A stretch of 64,000 nt of DNA from Aurantibrevibacter litoralis (GTDB taxonomy: Bacteria > Bacteroidota > Bacteroidia > Flavobacteriales > Flavobacteriaceae), in contig NZ_JAYEEQ010000005.1 of the NCBI RefSeq assembly GCF_034651555.1, forward strand, positions 124,001-188,000, in the 5' to 3' direction. This document shows, piece after piece, positions 17,854 to 27,223 of this stretch. Each line of letters starts with the position of its first letter. The first letter of the stretch is position 1. A program made the position numbers and the translations under genes. Below the pieces are notes generated by a model. That model saw nothing but the letters and a program-made list of their open reading frames with translations. It was not told the DNA's origin and made no database searches.

Positions 17854-18966
17854 TTATTTGCCTTCTACGGTATCAATGTCAACATAATCTTTCGGTGTCT
17901 TTCTGTGCCAATACGATGCTAGAATAGAACCTGTAATATTCATAAACGGCCCAAAAACGGCCGCTGCCAAGCCCATAGTGGCAATTTTTCCTAAGGAATT
18001 TGCAATGCCTGAAGCGAGACCGGCATTTTGCATCCCAACCTCTATAGCAATGGTACGGGCATCGCTCTCTGTCATTTTAAATAATCGACCAAACCAGTAG
18101 CCTAATGCATAACCAAAGGTATTATGAACCAAAACCAGCAACATCAAAATTCCGCCTATTTCCAGAAGACTATTTCTTCCGGCGGCAGTAATTATGGTAA
18201 TAATTAAACCAATTCCTAGCATAGATACTACCGGCATGGCCTTGTCTAACCATTTGGCTTTTTCACCCCTCAGTTTATTAAAAAGCAATCCGGCACCGAT
18301 AGGAATAATAATCATCTTCACAATAGTCCACATCATATCCAACACGTTAATTTCTATAAATTCTCCTGCCAAAAGCTTCATTAATAAAGGTGTAACAAAA
18401 GGAGACAGCAGTGTAGACACGGCCGTAATCGTAATGGAAAGTGCTAAATTGGCCTTTGCTAAATAAGCCATAACATTTGATGCCACCCCACTGGGAGAAC
18501 AACCAATTAAGACAATACCAGCAGCAATTTCTGGAGGAAATGCACTGAATTTGGCCAAAGCAAGTCCCATAAAGGGCATAATACCCAATTGTGCTACAAT
18601 ACCAATTAAAACACCTTTAGGAGCCTTAAAGATCCCTGCGAAATCGGAAATACTCATGGAAGTTCCCATGCCAAACATAATGACCTGAATAAGAGGTATA
18701 ATAAGCGCCGTGAGTTTAAAATCTCCTATTTGTGTAAAATATTGCGGGTAATACAACGCCATGGCAACTCCGGCGAATATCATGGTGGTAAACACATACC
18801 CACTAAGCGATGTATAGCCACTGAACCCCAACGCAAGCAAGGCGAAAAAAATAAGAATCGGGATTCCGGCATGGGCTATATTTCCGGTAAAGAGCAAACC
18901 TAAAATGACAAGTAGTAATAATGCAGATAAACCTAATGAAACGGAATGTATCGTAATTTTCTTCAT
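17854..18966 (-). CDS. Bile acid:sodium symporter (BASS/SBF) family transporter
   Basis: A 370-residue inner-membrane protein with about ten helices. The signatures are GCSPSGVASNVMAYLAKANLALSITIT near residues 155-180 and EVGMQNAGLASGIA near 310-323, which form the sodium-binding crossover regions of the family. Bacterial BASS members carry organic anions such as pyruvate, other 2-keto acids, pantoate or bile acids with sodium. It is the last gene of the minus-strand run beginning with fecR-susC-susD, so it may import the small acid made by the exported enzymes of that locus. That substrate is inferred. Confidence 0.9.
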   Translation of the reverse strand: MKKITIHSVSLGLSALLLLVILGLLFTGNIAHAGIPILIFFALLALGFSGYTSLSGYVFTTMIFAGVAMALYYPQYFTQIGDFKLTALIIPLIQVIMFGMGTSMSISDFAGIFKAPKGVLIGIVAQLGIMPFMGLALAKFSAFPPEIAAGIVLIGCSPSGVASNVMAYLAKANLALSITITAVSTLLSPFVTPLLMKLLAGEFIEINVLDMMWTIVKMIIIPIGAGLLFNKLRGEKAKWLDKAMPVVSMLGIGLIITIITAAGRNSLLEIGGILMLLVLVHNTFGYALGYWFGRLFKMTESDARTIAIEVGMQNAGLASGIANSLGKIATMGLAAAVFGPFMNITGSILASYWHRKTPKDYVDIDTVEGK

Positions 18967-19050
18967 GGGTGTTTATAATATCATTTTAATAAAAAAATTC
19001 AAGGCTTAAGAACGTACACTTTGCTTATACCTTATGGTTGAGAAAGCGTA

Positions 19051-19530
19051 TTATAGTTTATAAGCTTGCCGAACCCATAATTTCCAAGAATTGTCTTCTG
19101 TTTTTTTGTAGATCAGTAGATTGCCTATCCGTAAATCTACGGCTTCCCCATTGCGAGAGCCATCGGCCTCCAGAATATGGCGAACAACCGCCGTGTTTCC
19201 TTCTAAATGAATGGTTTGTTCGGGCGTGTTAATGGTTAAAAAACGAAAGGGACCACTAACCAGATCTTCAATAAAGGCTGCCTTATCCTGCACAACACCA
19301 CTGGAGTGGCCATAGGAAAGATATTCCGAACACAGTCGTTCTAACTGTTCCCTATCTCTGTCTATTAAGGCCTTATTAAATGCGGTAACGACTTCAATGA
19401 TTTCGTTTTCATTGTTAGGAACGGCTATTGCGGTATTTTCTACCGGGAGATTATCCGGTGCTTTCTCTGGTTTGCAAGCCGTTATCCAAAGTAAAAAGAA
19501 AAGGGATACTATTGTAAGAAACTGTTTCAT
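19051..19530 (-). CDS. NTF2-like (DUF4440/SnoaL-type) lipoprotein
   Basis: A 159-residue protein. A lipoprotein signal ends at the lipobox-like WITAC (about residue 19), so it is probably anchored facing the periplasm. The rest follows the NTF2-like cone fold: an N-terminal helix (VVTAFNKALIDRDREQLERLCSEYLSYGHSSG), then beta strands ending SWKLWVRQAYKL. Such small proteins often act as enzymes or ligand-binding accessories. It lies 33 bases downstream of an RraA-like gene and just upstream of the BASS symporter in the same direction, so it likely belongs to that pathway. No activity can be assigned. Confidence 0.82.
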   Translation of the reverse strand: MKQFLTIVSLFFLLWITACKPEKAPDNLPVENTAIAVPNNENEIIEVVTAFNKALIDRDREQLERLCSEYLSYGHSSGVVQDKAAFIEDLVSGPFRFLTINTPEQTIHLEGNTAVVRHILEADGSRNGEAVDLRIGNLLIYKKTEDNSWKLWVRQAYKL

Positions 19531-19563
19531 GCTACACTATTTTTTATGGTTCATTACTAAATC

Positions 19564-20496
19564 TTACCATGTGCGTTTGCTTAATACCGTATCTAAATCG
19601 GCTCTAGTCATGGTACCCAATTCAGGATGCTTTGCTAACCATTTTAAAAAATCTTCTTTTATTTTATCGGTCCATTGGCTGTCTATTTCACCTGTGGTAT
19701 AACTGCGGTTCTTTACCATTTCAAAACCAAATTCGTCTTTAAGTGCCACAAATTCAGCGGTACTAACCACCAGATCGGCTAAATGTGCGGGGATAAATAA
19801 CACCCCTTCTTCCTTCGCTAAAACCAAATCTCCGGGGAGTACCATGACCCCTCCTATACGTATGGGTGTATTAAGACCCATTAAAACCATTTCTTCCAAA
19901 AAGGAGGGATGAAAATCGCGCACAAATGCGTTAAATCCGTCAATTTCACTAACTGCTTCCAAATCACGTGCACTTCCGTTAAAGACTACACCATTGCCCG
20001 ATTTGTTGAAAATTGAAGTAGCCAAAGTTGCTCCCATTAGGGTACCACCGTTAATTTTTCCAAAGCCATCGGCCACATAGACATCGCCTTGCGATAACAT
20101 TTCTATAGGCCATGAATTTGTATTTCCTTTTCTTCCTTCTTTTTGTTGACCTCGTTCTTTAATATTTTTTTCTACATCGGGTCTGCTGGGCATATAGACA
20201 GCGGTGAGGGCTCTTCCTACAACAGGCACATTACGGTGAACCATTTTCCAATGACCTTCAAATTGATTGGTATAACCTTCATTTTTTAAAACCGTCCAAG
20301 CATCATCAATCCCTATCTTTTTAGCTCTTTCTAATAAATTATCGGGTATTTTGGGACGTCCGTCAGGAAATCGATCTCCCTGCCATGTTGAGGTTAAAAA
20401 AATTAGTTCTTCTTTAGAGATGGTTTGTGAAAAAACAGAATAAGAGATTAAAAGGCTAAACGTGAAAATCCGTATGAAAAGGATACTGTATTTCAT
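19564..20496 (-). CDS. Exported RraA/HMG-aldolase-like protein (paralogue 1)
   Basis: A 310-residue protein with a Sec signal peptide (1-23, ending SVFSQ) followed by an extra N-terminal region of about 70 residues and then an RraA-family core (about 95-250). Core landmarks are RALTAVYMPSRPD, GDVYVADGFG, the conserved Arg-Asp pair (R177, D178) and PGDLVLAKEEGVLFIP. RraA-fold proteins include the inhibitor of RNase E and class II HMG/CHA aldolases, which split hydroxy-oxo-acids to pyruvate. A periplasmic location rules out an RNase E role. The acid three residues after the Asp, required in aldolases, is Ala here (E180 is one place earlier). Two paralogues lie nearby. Confidence 0.87.
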   Translation of the reverse strand: MKYSILFIRIFTFSLLISYSVFSQTISKEELIFLTSTWQGDRFPDGRPKIPDNLLERAKKIGIDDAWTVLKNEGYTNQFEGHWKMVHRNVPVVGRALTAVYMPSRPDVEKNIKERGQQKEGRKGNTNSWPIEMLSQGDVYVADGFGKINGGTLMGATLATSIFNKSGNGVVFNGSARDLEAVSEIDGFNAFVRDFHPSFLEEMVLMGLNTPIRIGGVMVLPGDLVLAKEEGVLFIPAHLADLVVSTAEFVALKDEFGFEMVKNRSYTTGEIDSQWTDKIKEDFLKWLAKHPELGTMTRADLDTVLSKRTW

Positions 20497-20531
20497 GATA
20501 ATGATTTTTTTTAGTCTTTAAATTTAGGCAA

Positions 20532-21491
20532 TTAATTATTTTCTTTAGCCAAGTAGGCTTCAATATCGGCTATAGTGACTGTGAGTGGTTTAGGATATTT
20601 TTTAAACCAAGCTCGATATTCGTTTTTGATCTTATCGGACCAATCGCCATGAATTTCGCCGCTAGGATACTTTCCTTGTTGCAGCAATACGCGTTCAAAC
20701 TCGTCTCTGAGCGCAGTTAGTTCGGAGCTAGAAACCAAACCCTCAACCAAATGTGCCGGAATAAACACGACCCCATATTCATTAGCAAAGGCGACATCAC
20801 CCGGAAATACAGTTACATTTCCTATCCGAATGGGCGCATTAATTGATGTGGGTGTCATATCTTTTATATAGGAAGGATGTTGGCCTTTTACCCAAGCATT
20901 GAATCCTTCAGTGTCTTTTAATTCTTGCATATCTCGTACCGAACCGTAAAAAATAACGCCATTACCTGTTTTTCCGTAAATAGCATTGCCCAAACTAGAG
21001 CCTATAAGAGTGCCGTCTTTTACTTTTCCGTATCCATCGGCCACGTAGATATCTCCTTTGGTTAAAATATCGATGGGCCAAATATTGATACCTCCCTTTT
21101 GGGAGCGTCCTTCGGCTTTTCCTTGTGCCCGTATTAAACTGTCTAAATCGGGTCTTGTAGGCATAAACTGAGCCGTAACTACTCTGCCGGTCATGGTTTC
21201 ACCCGGTTTTAAAATAAGCCATTCCTGTTCTACCTGATTGTGGTACCCTTTACGTCCTAAATAGCCCCAAATTTGTTCTAACGTCGCGTTTTTTAGGCGT
21301 TCTAATACCAAATCGGGTACTTTTGGCCTGCCGTCGTCAAAACGTTCCCCTTTCCAATGGGATGTGAGCGCTGTGACATATTCGGGAGTGGCACCAATTT
21401 GTTGTGCCACTACATTTAGAAAGCTTCCTACACAGATTCCTGTTAGCACAAGGGTTCTGTATTTTTTTAAAAACATTTTTACGGTACACAT
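20532..21491 (-). CDS. Exported RraA/HMG-aldolase-like protein (paralogue 2)
   Basis: A 319-residue paralogue of the flanking RraA-like proteins, with a Sec signal peptide ending near VVAQQ (residue 31). The start may be the ATG at 21476 (M6), which gives a more ordinary signal. The core has GRVVTAQFMPTRPD, GDIYVADGYG, R186-D187 and PGDVAFANEYGVVFIP. It is the only one of the three with an acid three residues after the Asp (E190), the arrangement known from HMG/CHA aldolases. It is therefore the best candidate for a real pyruvate-forming aldolase. It lies between an enolase-superfamily gene and paralogue 1 in the same operon-like run. Confidence 0.87.
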   Translation of the reverse strand: MCTVKMFLKKYRTLVLTGICVGSFLNVVAQQIGATPEYVTALTSHWKGERFDDGRPKVPDLVLERLKNATLEQIWGYLGRKGYHNQVEQEWLILKPGETMTGRVVTAQFMPTRPDLDSLIRAQGKAEGRSQKGGINIWPIDILTKGDIYVADGYGKVKDGTLIGSSLGNAIYGKTGNGVIFYGSVRDMQELKDTEGFNAWVKGQHPSYIKDMTPTSINAPIRIGNVTVFPGDVAFANEYGVVFIPAHLVEGLVSSSELTALRDEFERVLLQQGKYPSGEIHGDWSDKIKNEYRAWFKKYPKPLTVTIADIEAYLAKENN

Positions 21492-21555
21492 GTGTATTGC
21501 GAATTAATGAAGATTGTAAAAGCAATTTTTTGTAGTTGGTTTAATGGGTATTTTT

Positions 21556-22833
21556 TTATTTGAAAAAGGGTACGTCCTTGTCCGCATATTTGCGCAATCC
21601 TTCTTCATTGATTTCTACGCCTATACCGGGCTTATTGGATAAGGTGATAAAGCCATTTTCTACCATAGGCCCATCAAAGGTGACAATTTCCTTAAACATG
21701 GGATTTTTATGGAAGTAAATTTGCCATTCTAATATCATAAAGTTGGGCACTGAGGCGCACACATGACAGGCAGCCATGGCACCTAAATAAGAAGCTACCA
21801 TATGCGGTGCAAATGGCACGTAGTATAAGTTGGCCAAATTGGCTATGCGCTGGCCTTCGCCGAGTCCGCCTGCTTTTTGAAGATCTGGCATAATAATATC
21901 TACGGCACCTTTCTCTAAAAGCGGTCTAAACCCGTGTGCTAAATAATGATTTTCTCCTGCACATATCGGTGTACTGGTGGAGTCGGTAATTTTTTTATAG
22001 GCATCTGTATTCTCGGCAGGAATGGGTTCTTCTAACCACATCATGTTTAGGGGCTCCAGTATCTTGGCCACTTTTTCTCCGGTAATGGCGTCATAGCGGC
22101 CATGCATATCGGCGCAGATATCGATGTTGGGACCTACCTCTTCCCGCGTTGCGGCCATTTGATCGTACATGCGTTGAATTTCTGCCGGACTGGCTGTCCA
22201 GTTGTATTTGTCGTATTTATTAGGATCATTCCCTTGATCCAAATCAAACTTAACAGCAGTAAAACCCATATCTACCGCCTCTCTTGCGCTTGAGGCGAAA
22301 TCGGCAGGTTGTGGCAGTCGGTTTTGATACAATGCGGTATCCATATAGACTCGAATCTTATCTCTAAACTTACCACCTAATAATTGATACACCGGAAGCC
22401 CAAGTGCTTTTCCTGCCAAATCCCATAAAGCGGTTTCTACCGCAGTTAGTACGGCTATAAACATACCAGACTGGGCGCCTTCAAAGAAACCAGATCGTCG
22501 GATATCTTCAAAGAGCATGTGCACATTAAGCGGGTTTTTGCCAGTTAAGCGACGCCCAAACATTTTTACTAAATGGTAAGTGCCTGGTGTAGCATCTACA
22601 CCCTCGCCATGACCTACAATGTCTTGATTGCTGTATATTTTAATAAACAGACTGTGTCCGCCACGAATATAGCCGCATTTAATATCGGTAATTTTTAGAT
22701 CTGAAGGGGCAGAAAATTTTGGGGTGTTATCAATTGCGGTTTCATACCCTTTGGCATAATTAGCAAAAGGCAACGAAGCCATTGCGGCCGTCGCTACTGT
22801 TTTGGATAAGAAATCTCTTCTAGAATTTTTCAT
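21556..22833 (-). CDS. Tat-exported enolase-superfamily sugar-acid dehydratase-like protein
   Basis: A 425-residue mandelate racemase/muconate lactonizing enzyme family protein. The N-terminus has a classical twin-arginine motif (SRRDFLSK, residues 4-11) and a hydrophobic stretch, so it should be exported folded. The barrel carries K195 and metal ligands D242 (with H244 in ADMHG), E268 and E294, plus H344 in FAPH. The DxH arrangement resembles D-galactonate and related acid-sugar dehydratases, which remove water to give 2-keto-3-deoxy acids. The exact substrate is unknown. It is flanked by RraA-like aldolase candidates that could act on such a product. Confidence 0.9.
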   Translation of the reverse strand: MKNSRRDFLSKTVATAAMASLPFANYAKGYETAIDNTPKFSAPSDLKITDIKCGYIRGGHSLFIKIYSNQDIVGHGEGVDATPGTYHLVKMFGRRLTGKNPLNVHMLFEDIRRSGFFEGAQSGMFIAVLTAVETALWDLAGKALGLPVYQLLGGKFRDKIRVYMDTALYQNRLPQPADFASSAREAVDMGFTAVKFDLDQGNDPNKYDKYNWTASPAEIQRMYDQMAATREEVGPNIDICADMHGRYDAITGEKVAKILEPLNMMWLEEPIPAENTDAYKKITDSTSTPICAGENHYLAHGFRPLLEKGAVDIIMPDLQKAGGLGEGQRIANLANLYYVPFAPHMVASYLGAMAACHVCASVPNFMILEWQIYFHKNPMFKEIVTFDGPMVENGFITLSNKPGIGVEINEEGLRKYADKDVPFFK

Positions 22834-22849
22834 TGTTTTATGTTATAGG

Positions 22850-23794
22850 TTACCAAGTTCGAGTTTTTAGTAATTCTTGAATCTGTGCTTTTGGTACAGG
22901 AAGTTCATCGATATGACTATTTAACCATTGCGAAAAGTCTTTTTCAATTTCATCGGACCAGCGGGTATCAATTTGTCCGGGGGTGTATTTTTGTTCTCTC
23001 AAGCGTTGATGCCCAAACATGTCCCTTAACCGAACAATTTCAGAAGTTTTAACCACTTTTTCAGCCAAATGGGGCGGTATAAACATGACACCGCCGTCAC
23101 GGCCAAGTACCACGTCTCCGGGCATTACCGTAGCCATGCCTATACGGGTTGGCGTGTTGATACCCACTAAGGTGGTGTTGAGTCTACCATTTGGGTTATT
23201 AAGATGATGCGACGGATGGTAAGATCGAAAGAAAGAGGTAAACGAGCCAATTTCCTTTAGACCGTTAATATCGCGAATGGCTCCGTTGTAAACAATGCCT
23301 TTTCCGGTTTTTGTATAAATCGAATTTCCTAAATTGTCTCCTATAGTTGGTCCGTCCAGGTGCGCACCAAATTGATCTACCACATAAACATCCCCTTTAA
23401 TAAGCATATCTATAGTCCAAGCGTTTTGCGACTTAATCCTGCCGTCTTTATTGTGCCCGCGATCGTCAATAACTCGGTGTATATCGGGTCTTCCGGGCAT
23501 GAATGTTGCCGTAACGGCGCGTCCTACAAGCACACTGTCTGGATTTATAGTTAGCCAATTTTCATCGTATTGATAGTTAAAATTATCACCTTTTAGAACG
23601 GCCCAAGCCTCTTCTAATGTTACTTTTTTCATTCGCTCCAAAATTTCATCCGAGACATAGGGTCGGCCATCGTTAAGACGCTCTCCTTTCCACTCAGGAG
23701 TTAAGAACAACAATTCTTCTTTGCTGATTTGCTGTGCTGCTAGTGTTATACTAAATCCAAGTAGCACAACGGTAGTCATTACCATTTTCCTCAT
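22850..23794 (-). CDS. Exported RraA/HMG-aldolase-like protein (paralogue 3)
   Basis: A 314-residue protein with a Sec signal peptide (about 1-20, ending TLAAQ). It shares with its two neighbours the N-terminal extension (EWKGERLNDGRPYVSDEILER) and the RraA core: GRAVTATFMPGRPD, GDVYVVDQFG, R174-D175 and PGDVVLGRDGGVMFIP. The residue three after the Asp is Gly178, so the acidic aldolase residue is missing. It may be inactive, use another chemistry, or form mixed oligomers with paralogue 2. It lies 16 bases upstream of the 425-residue enolase-superfamily gene and 166 bases downstream of the 501-residue one. Confidence 0.87.
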   Translation of the reverse strand: MRKMVMTTVVLLGFSITLAAQQISKEELLFLTPEWKGERLNDGRPYVSDEILERMKKVTLEEAWAVLKGDNFNYQYDENWLTINPDSVLVGRAVTATFMPGRPDIHRVIDDRGHNKDGRIKSQNAWTIDMLIKGDVYVVDQFGAHLDGPTIGDNLGNSIYTKTGKGIVYNGAIRDINGLKEIGSFTSFFRSYHPSHHLNNPNGRLNTTLVGINTPTRIGMATVMPGDVVLGRDGGVMFIPPHLAEKVVKTSEIVRLRDMFGHQRLREQKYTPGQIDTRWSDEIEKDFSQWLNSHIDELPVPKAQIQELLKTRTW

Positions 23795-23960
23795 AGTCTT
23801 TTCATTTTACGTATTATTACTGATTTAAAACATTGGAGGAACGATCCCGAAGTGAGTCTTCGGGATGTTCTTCCTTTCAACTAAACTAAACTAACTCAAA
23901 CAATAGCGTTTCATTTTTTGTATAAAGTGCCTTTATGAGTTCTAGTCCTAATAAATACAT

Positions 23961-25466
23961 TTAACTATACGTTCTATCGTGAGAACGTAATTCGTCCCAT
24001 TCTTTAGTAGGAGCAAAGAACGTTTTATCCCTTTTATCCAAATGCTCTTTTACCACATCCAAATTAAGCTCAATACCCAGTCCGGGAGCGGTTAATGGTA
24101 CGGGCGCAAATCCTTTATCAATCATTTTACCTCCACCGGTCATGGTTACCATGCTTTCCCACCACGGTACATCTACGGAATGGTGCTCTAATGCCAAAAA
24201 ATTCTGTGTAGCGGCGGCACAATGCACATTGGCCATAAATGATACCGGGGTTCCTGCCTGATGCATCGCCATGGCAATCCCAAATTCTTCCGCATAGTCG
24301 CCAATTCTTTTGGTTTCCAATAGACCTCCTGAAGATGCTAAATCCGGATGAACGATATCAACCGATCTGTTGTGAATAAGGGGTTTAAAATTTTCTAGGA
24401 AATGAATATCTTCACCGGTAGTGGTAGGTGTTTCTATGGCATCGGTTATGGTTCGCCATTGTTCGGTATATTGCCAGGGCACCATATCCTCGAACCATGC
24501 CAGCCGGTATTTGTCTAATGACTTGGCCAATCGGATCCCGTTATTGAGGTCAAAATGCCCGTAATGATCAGTAGAGATGGGAATTTCATAGCCTACCATG
24601 TTTCGTACATTTTCAACAATTTGCTGTAAATGTTCTAGGCCCTTTTCTGTAATTTGGATTTGCGTAAATGGGTGCATGGTATTTCCGTAGGACATGTAAT
24701 TTCGTTGGTCGCCCCATTGACTCAGCCTACCATTGGTATCTTCCCAAAATTTACCATTAACTACCGTACCGGGAATACCGCGAAGCGAGGCAATGGACAC
24801 ATCCATTTTTAGCCAGGTATAGCCTTGTTCCTTTATCCGGTAATTAATAAGTTCCTGTTGTTTTGCAGCATCGGATGGTTCCGGTGTATCGGCATACAAA
24901 CGTACTTTATCCCTATATCTTCCGCCTAATAATTGCCATGCAGGCACATCATAGGCTTTTCCACAAATATCCCACAGCGCCATTTCCACAGCACAAACGC
25001 CACCCGCTTGGCGTGCAGGAGCTCCAAATTGTTTTATGCTTTTAAAGATCATTTCCACATTACATGGATTTTTCCCTAAAATGCGACTTTTAAGCATAAG
25101 GGCATAACGAACATCGGCGGCATCACGAACTTCGCCTAAACCGTAAATACCTTGGTTGGTATCTATACGTATTATGGCTGTACCGCCCATCACCGCTGTT
25201 AGGGCATAGCGCATATCGGTGATTTTTAGTTCCGAAGGAGCCGATGAACGCTTTACTTTTGAGGTGGTTTCAGCAATGCGATCCTCAAAGGAATAGCCCA
25301 TAAGGCTCGTGAGACCAATACCGCCTAAAGCGGTTTTTTTCAAAAAGTTTCGTCGGTCATCAGCGGTTTTAGGATTTTCTATTTCAGACTGCCGCGATGA
25401 AGTGTACGCTTGTTCTTCTTTTTTGTTTTTATCAATTAGTTCTTTTAAGACATTTTTCATTTGCAC
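23961..25466 (-). CDS. Exported enolase-superfamily protein with long N-terminal region
   Basis: A 501-residue mandelate racemase/enolase superfamily member. A Tat-like motif DRRNFLKK sits at residues 37-44 followed by a hydrophobic stretch, so the region before the twin arginines is unusually long. The start is uncertain, but only M3 offers a nearby alternative. Catalytic candidates are K220, D300 (in STDHYGH), E326, E352 and H402. It is divergent from the 425-residue neighbour, so the two probably act on different acids or steps. It follows susD on the same strand after a structured repeat and is likely the first enzyme gene of the operon. Confidence 0.88.
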   Translation of the reverse strand: MQMKNVLKELIDKNKKEEQAYTSSRQSEIENPKTADDRRNFLKKTALGGIGLTSLMGYSFEDRIAETTSKVKRSSAPSELKITDMRYALTAVMGGTAIIRIDTNQGIYGLGEVRDAADVRYALMLKSRILGKNPCNVEMIFKSIKQFGAPARQAGGVCAVEMALWDICGKAYDVPAWQLLGGRYRDKVRLYADTPEPSDAAKQQELINYRIKEQGYTWLKMDVSIASLRGIPGTVVNGKFWEDTNGRLSQWGDQRNYMSYGNTMHPFTQIQITEKGLEHLQQIVENVRNMVGYEIPISTDHYGHFDLNNGIRLAKSLDKYRLAWFEDMVPWQYTEQWRTITDAIETPTTTGEDIHFLENFKPLIHNRSVDIVHPDLASSGGLLETKRIGDYAEEFGIAMAMHQAGTPVSFMANVHCAAATQNFLALEHHSVDVPWWESMVTMTGGGKMIDKGFAPVPLTAPGLGIELNLDVVKEHLDKRDKTFFAPTKEWDELRSHDRTYS

Positions 25467-25484
25467 AGTGTTTATGTGATTATT

Positions 25485-25680
25485 TTCAATCTAAAGATTC
25501 CCCGACCCTTGGGTTGGGGTTTCCCATTTACCTCTCCTTTGGAGAAGTCGGAACTGCCTTTTGGCAGTTCCGGGTAAGGTAAAATACAAAATTTCGGTTT
25601 TTGGCTCAAAGGCCAAAATGAAACTGGCGAATACCCCTATGGCTTGCCTCGGGGATAGTCAGTTTCAAGAAATTTTTTAT
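25485..25680 (+). repeat. Dispersed stem-loop repeat, copy 1
   Basis: A 196-base copy of an element also found at 59213-59433 and 60917-61136. It begins TTCAATCTAAAGATTCCCC and ends AAGAAATTTTTTAT, directly against the susD stop. Successive hairpins are visible: CCCCGACCC/GGGTTGGGG, CTCTCC/GGAGAA (weakened), GGAACTGCC/GGCAGTTCC and TTTTTGG/CCAAAA, then an outer GAAACTG/CAGTTTC pair around CCCC/GGGG. This copy lacks the roughly 25-base CTGAGCGCAG module of the others. It separates susD from the downstream enzyme genes and may lower their expression. Confidence 0.9.
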
Positions 25681-27210
25681 TTAGTTGTGCCACCAAACTT
25701 TGGTGTCTAAATTGTCTGGTCCCATTCTGGCAACCGCAGCATCTAAGTTCGCTTTATTCACTGCAATTTCGGAAGTAGGATAGGTTAACCTATTGATAAA
25801 ATCACCTGTTATGTCCTGACCGGGGAACGGATTTGGGGATAATGCGGGAAACCCAGACCTACGAAAGTTGGCAAAAGCTTCTGGGCCATTTAATAAAGAG
25901 GCTACCCAATATTGAGAATTGATTTGTTCTAATGCGGTGGCTGCTATCAAGGGATTATTTGCCACATAAGTGTCTATGTCAACACTTGCAATTGTAGCAG
26001 CAGCTCCATAATCGGCCAATTGCTCCATATGCGCTCTAATACCTGCTTCGTAGTACTCTTCGGCGGTACCGGCTACCCAACCACGGGTGGCGGCCTCGGC
26101 TAGTAATAGTTGCGTTTGGGCATACGTAAGTAAAAATGCCGGCGCAGTTTGGGCTCCTAGGGTAAAGCGATCTAGTTGCGAAAAGTCGAAAAAACTAGCC
26201 AGTCCTAAACCACTTGCCACAGCGGCTATGCTTGCATTGTCATGTCCCATGGGCATACCTATTTGATCCGCAGCATCTTTGGACGTTCTGTCTAAAGTTT
26301 GTTCGGAACCTGAAGAAGCTCCAATGAAGCGGATTGCCATAGCAGACAATCTGGGGTCATTGGTACTCGCTAAAAAATCGATAAAATTTGCGGTTAAGTA
26401 AAAATTATTAGCTTCTGATCCGTTAAAAAAACCGTTATGCGGATTGCTAAAATTATTATCGTGGCGTACAACAAAATTATCGTCATTCGATTGTAAAACG
26501 CCTCCGGCAAAGGCTGCTTCAACAGTTTGCCGCGCTAAGGCATTATCTACATTTACCAAACGCATACCGGCTCTTAATAATAACGAGTTGCCAAGTCGTC
26601 GCCATTTATTGAGATCGCCGGAATACAATACTTCTCCGGATTCTGGATTTGCACTTTCGCTAAATGCAGCAGTAGCCTCTCGCAATTCCTTTATAATGTC
26701 GGCATATATTTCTTGTTGCGCATCATATTTGGGAAATGTAATTTGGTCAGAGAAGCCTTTTCCCGCTTCAAAATAAGGGATATCCCCATATTCATCGGTA
26801 AGTACCATAAAGGCATAGGCTTCAATAATTCGGGTCATTTGTAATAAATTGCCTCGTTCGGGACTGTCAGCGATTTGGTCTAAAATATCCCCTGTGTGTT
26901 TAATTACATTTTGATAGTAATCGTTCCAGTGGACTTCGGTAGCCGTCCGGTTATCCTGATTAAAGTTAGCCCCAGTGACCACCCCGGAATTGGGCGTAAT
27001 GATCTGCTGTACAATTCCGGCATCATACACGACGTTGCCAAAACTCTCAAAAGAGAGTCCGATAATGGCATTGTTCAATAAAAAAATCGGGTTGATACTC
27101 TCACTGGTAGGGTCTACCTTATTTGTATTGATTTCGTCAAAATTATTGTCGCATCCTGTAAACGCAAACATGAGGGCAAAAACAATGAAAGTGTTATATG
27201 TATTTTTCAT
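25681..27210 (-). CDS. SusD/RagB-family outer-membrane lipoprotein
   Basis: A 509-residue surface lipoprotein. A signal ends in FAFTGC (Cys20), and the mature start DNNFDEINTNKVDPT is typical of the SusD-like_2 branch. The alpha-helical TPR-like scaffold continues through TRIIEAYAFMVLTDEYGDIPYFEAGKG (about 116-142), a hallmark of the family. It caps the SusC transporter and captures the ligand at the cell surface. Its gene starts 13 bases after the susC stop, which fits the usual susCD pair. No glycan enzyme is linked, so the ligand may be a small acid rather than a polysaccharide. Confidence 0.95.
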   Translation of the reverse strand: MKNTYNTFIVFALMFAFTGCDNNFDEINTNKVDPTSESINPIFLLNNAIIGLSFESFGNVVYDAGIVQQIITPNSGVVTGANFNQDNRTATEVHWNDYYQNVIKHTGDILDQIADSPERGNLLQMTRIIEAYAFMVLTDEYGDIPYFEAGKGFSDQITFPKYDAQQEIYADIIKELREATAAFSESANPESGEVLYSGDLNKWRRLGNSLLLRAGMRLVNVDNALARQTVEAAFAGGVLQSNDDNFVVRHDNNFSNPHNGFFNGSEANNFYLTANFIDFLASTNDPRLSAMAIRFIGASSGSEQTLDRTSKDAADQIGMPMGHDNASIAAVASGLGLASFFDFSQLDRFTLGAQTAPAFLLTYAQTQLLLAEAATRGWVAGTAEEYYEAGIRAHMEQLADYGAAATIASVDIDTYVANNPLIAATALEQINSQYWVASLLNGPEAFANFRRSGFPALSPNPFPGQDITGDFINRLTYPTSEIAVNKANLDAAVARMGPDNLDTKVWWHN

Positions 27211-27223
27211 GATTATGTATATC

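Noticed and set aside
19564..23794. RraA-like genes as regulators of RNase E
   Set aside because: All have clear signal peptides, and no RNase E partner is implied in the periplasm.
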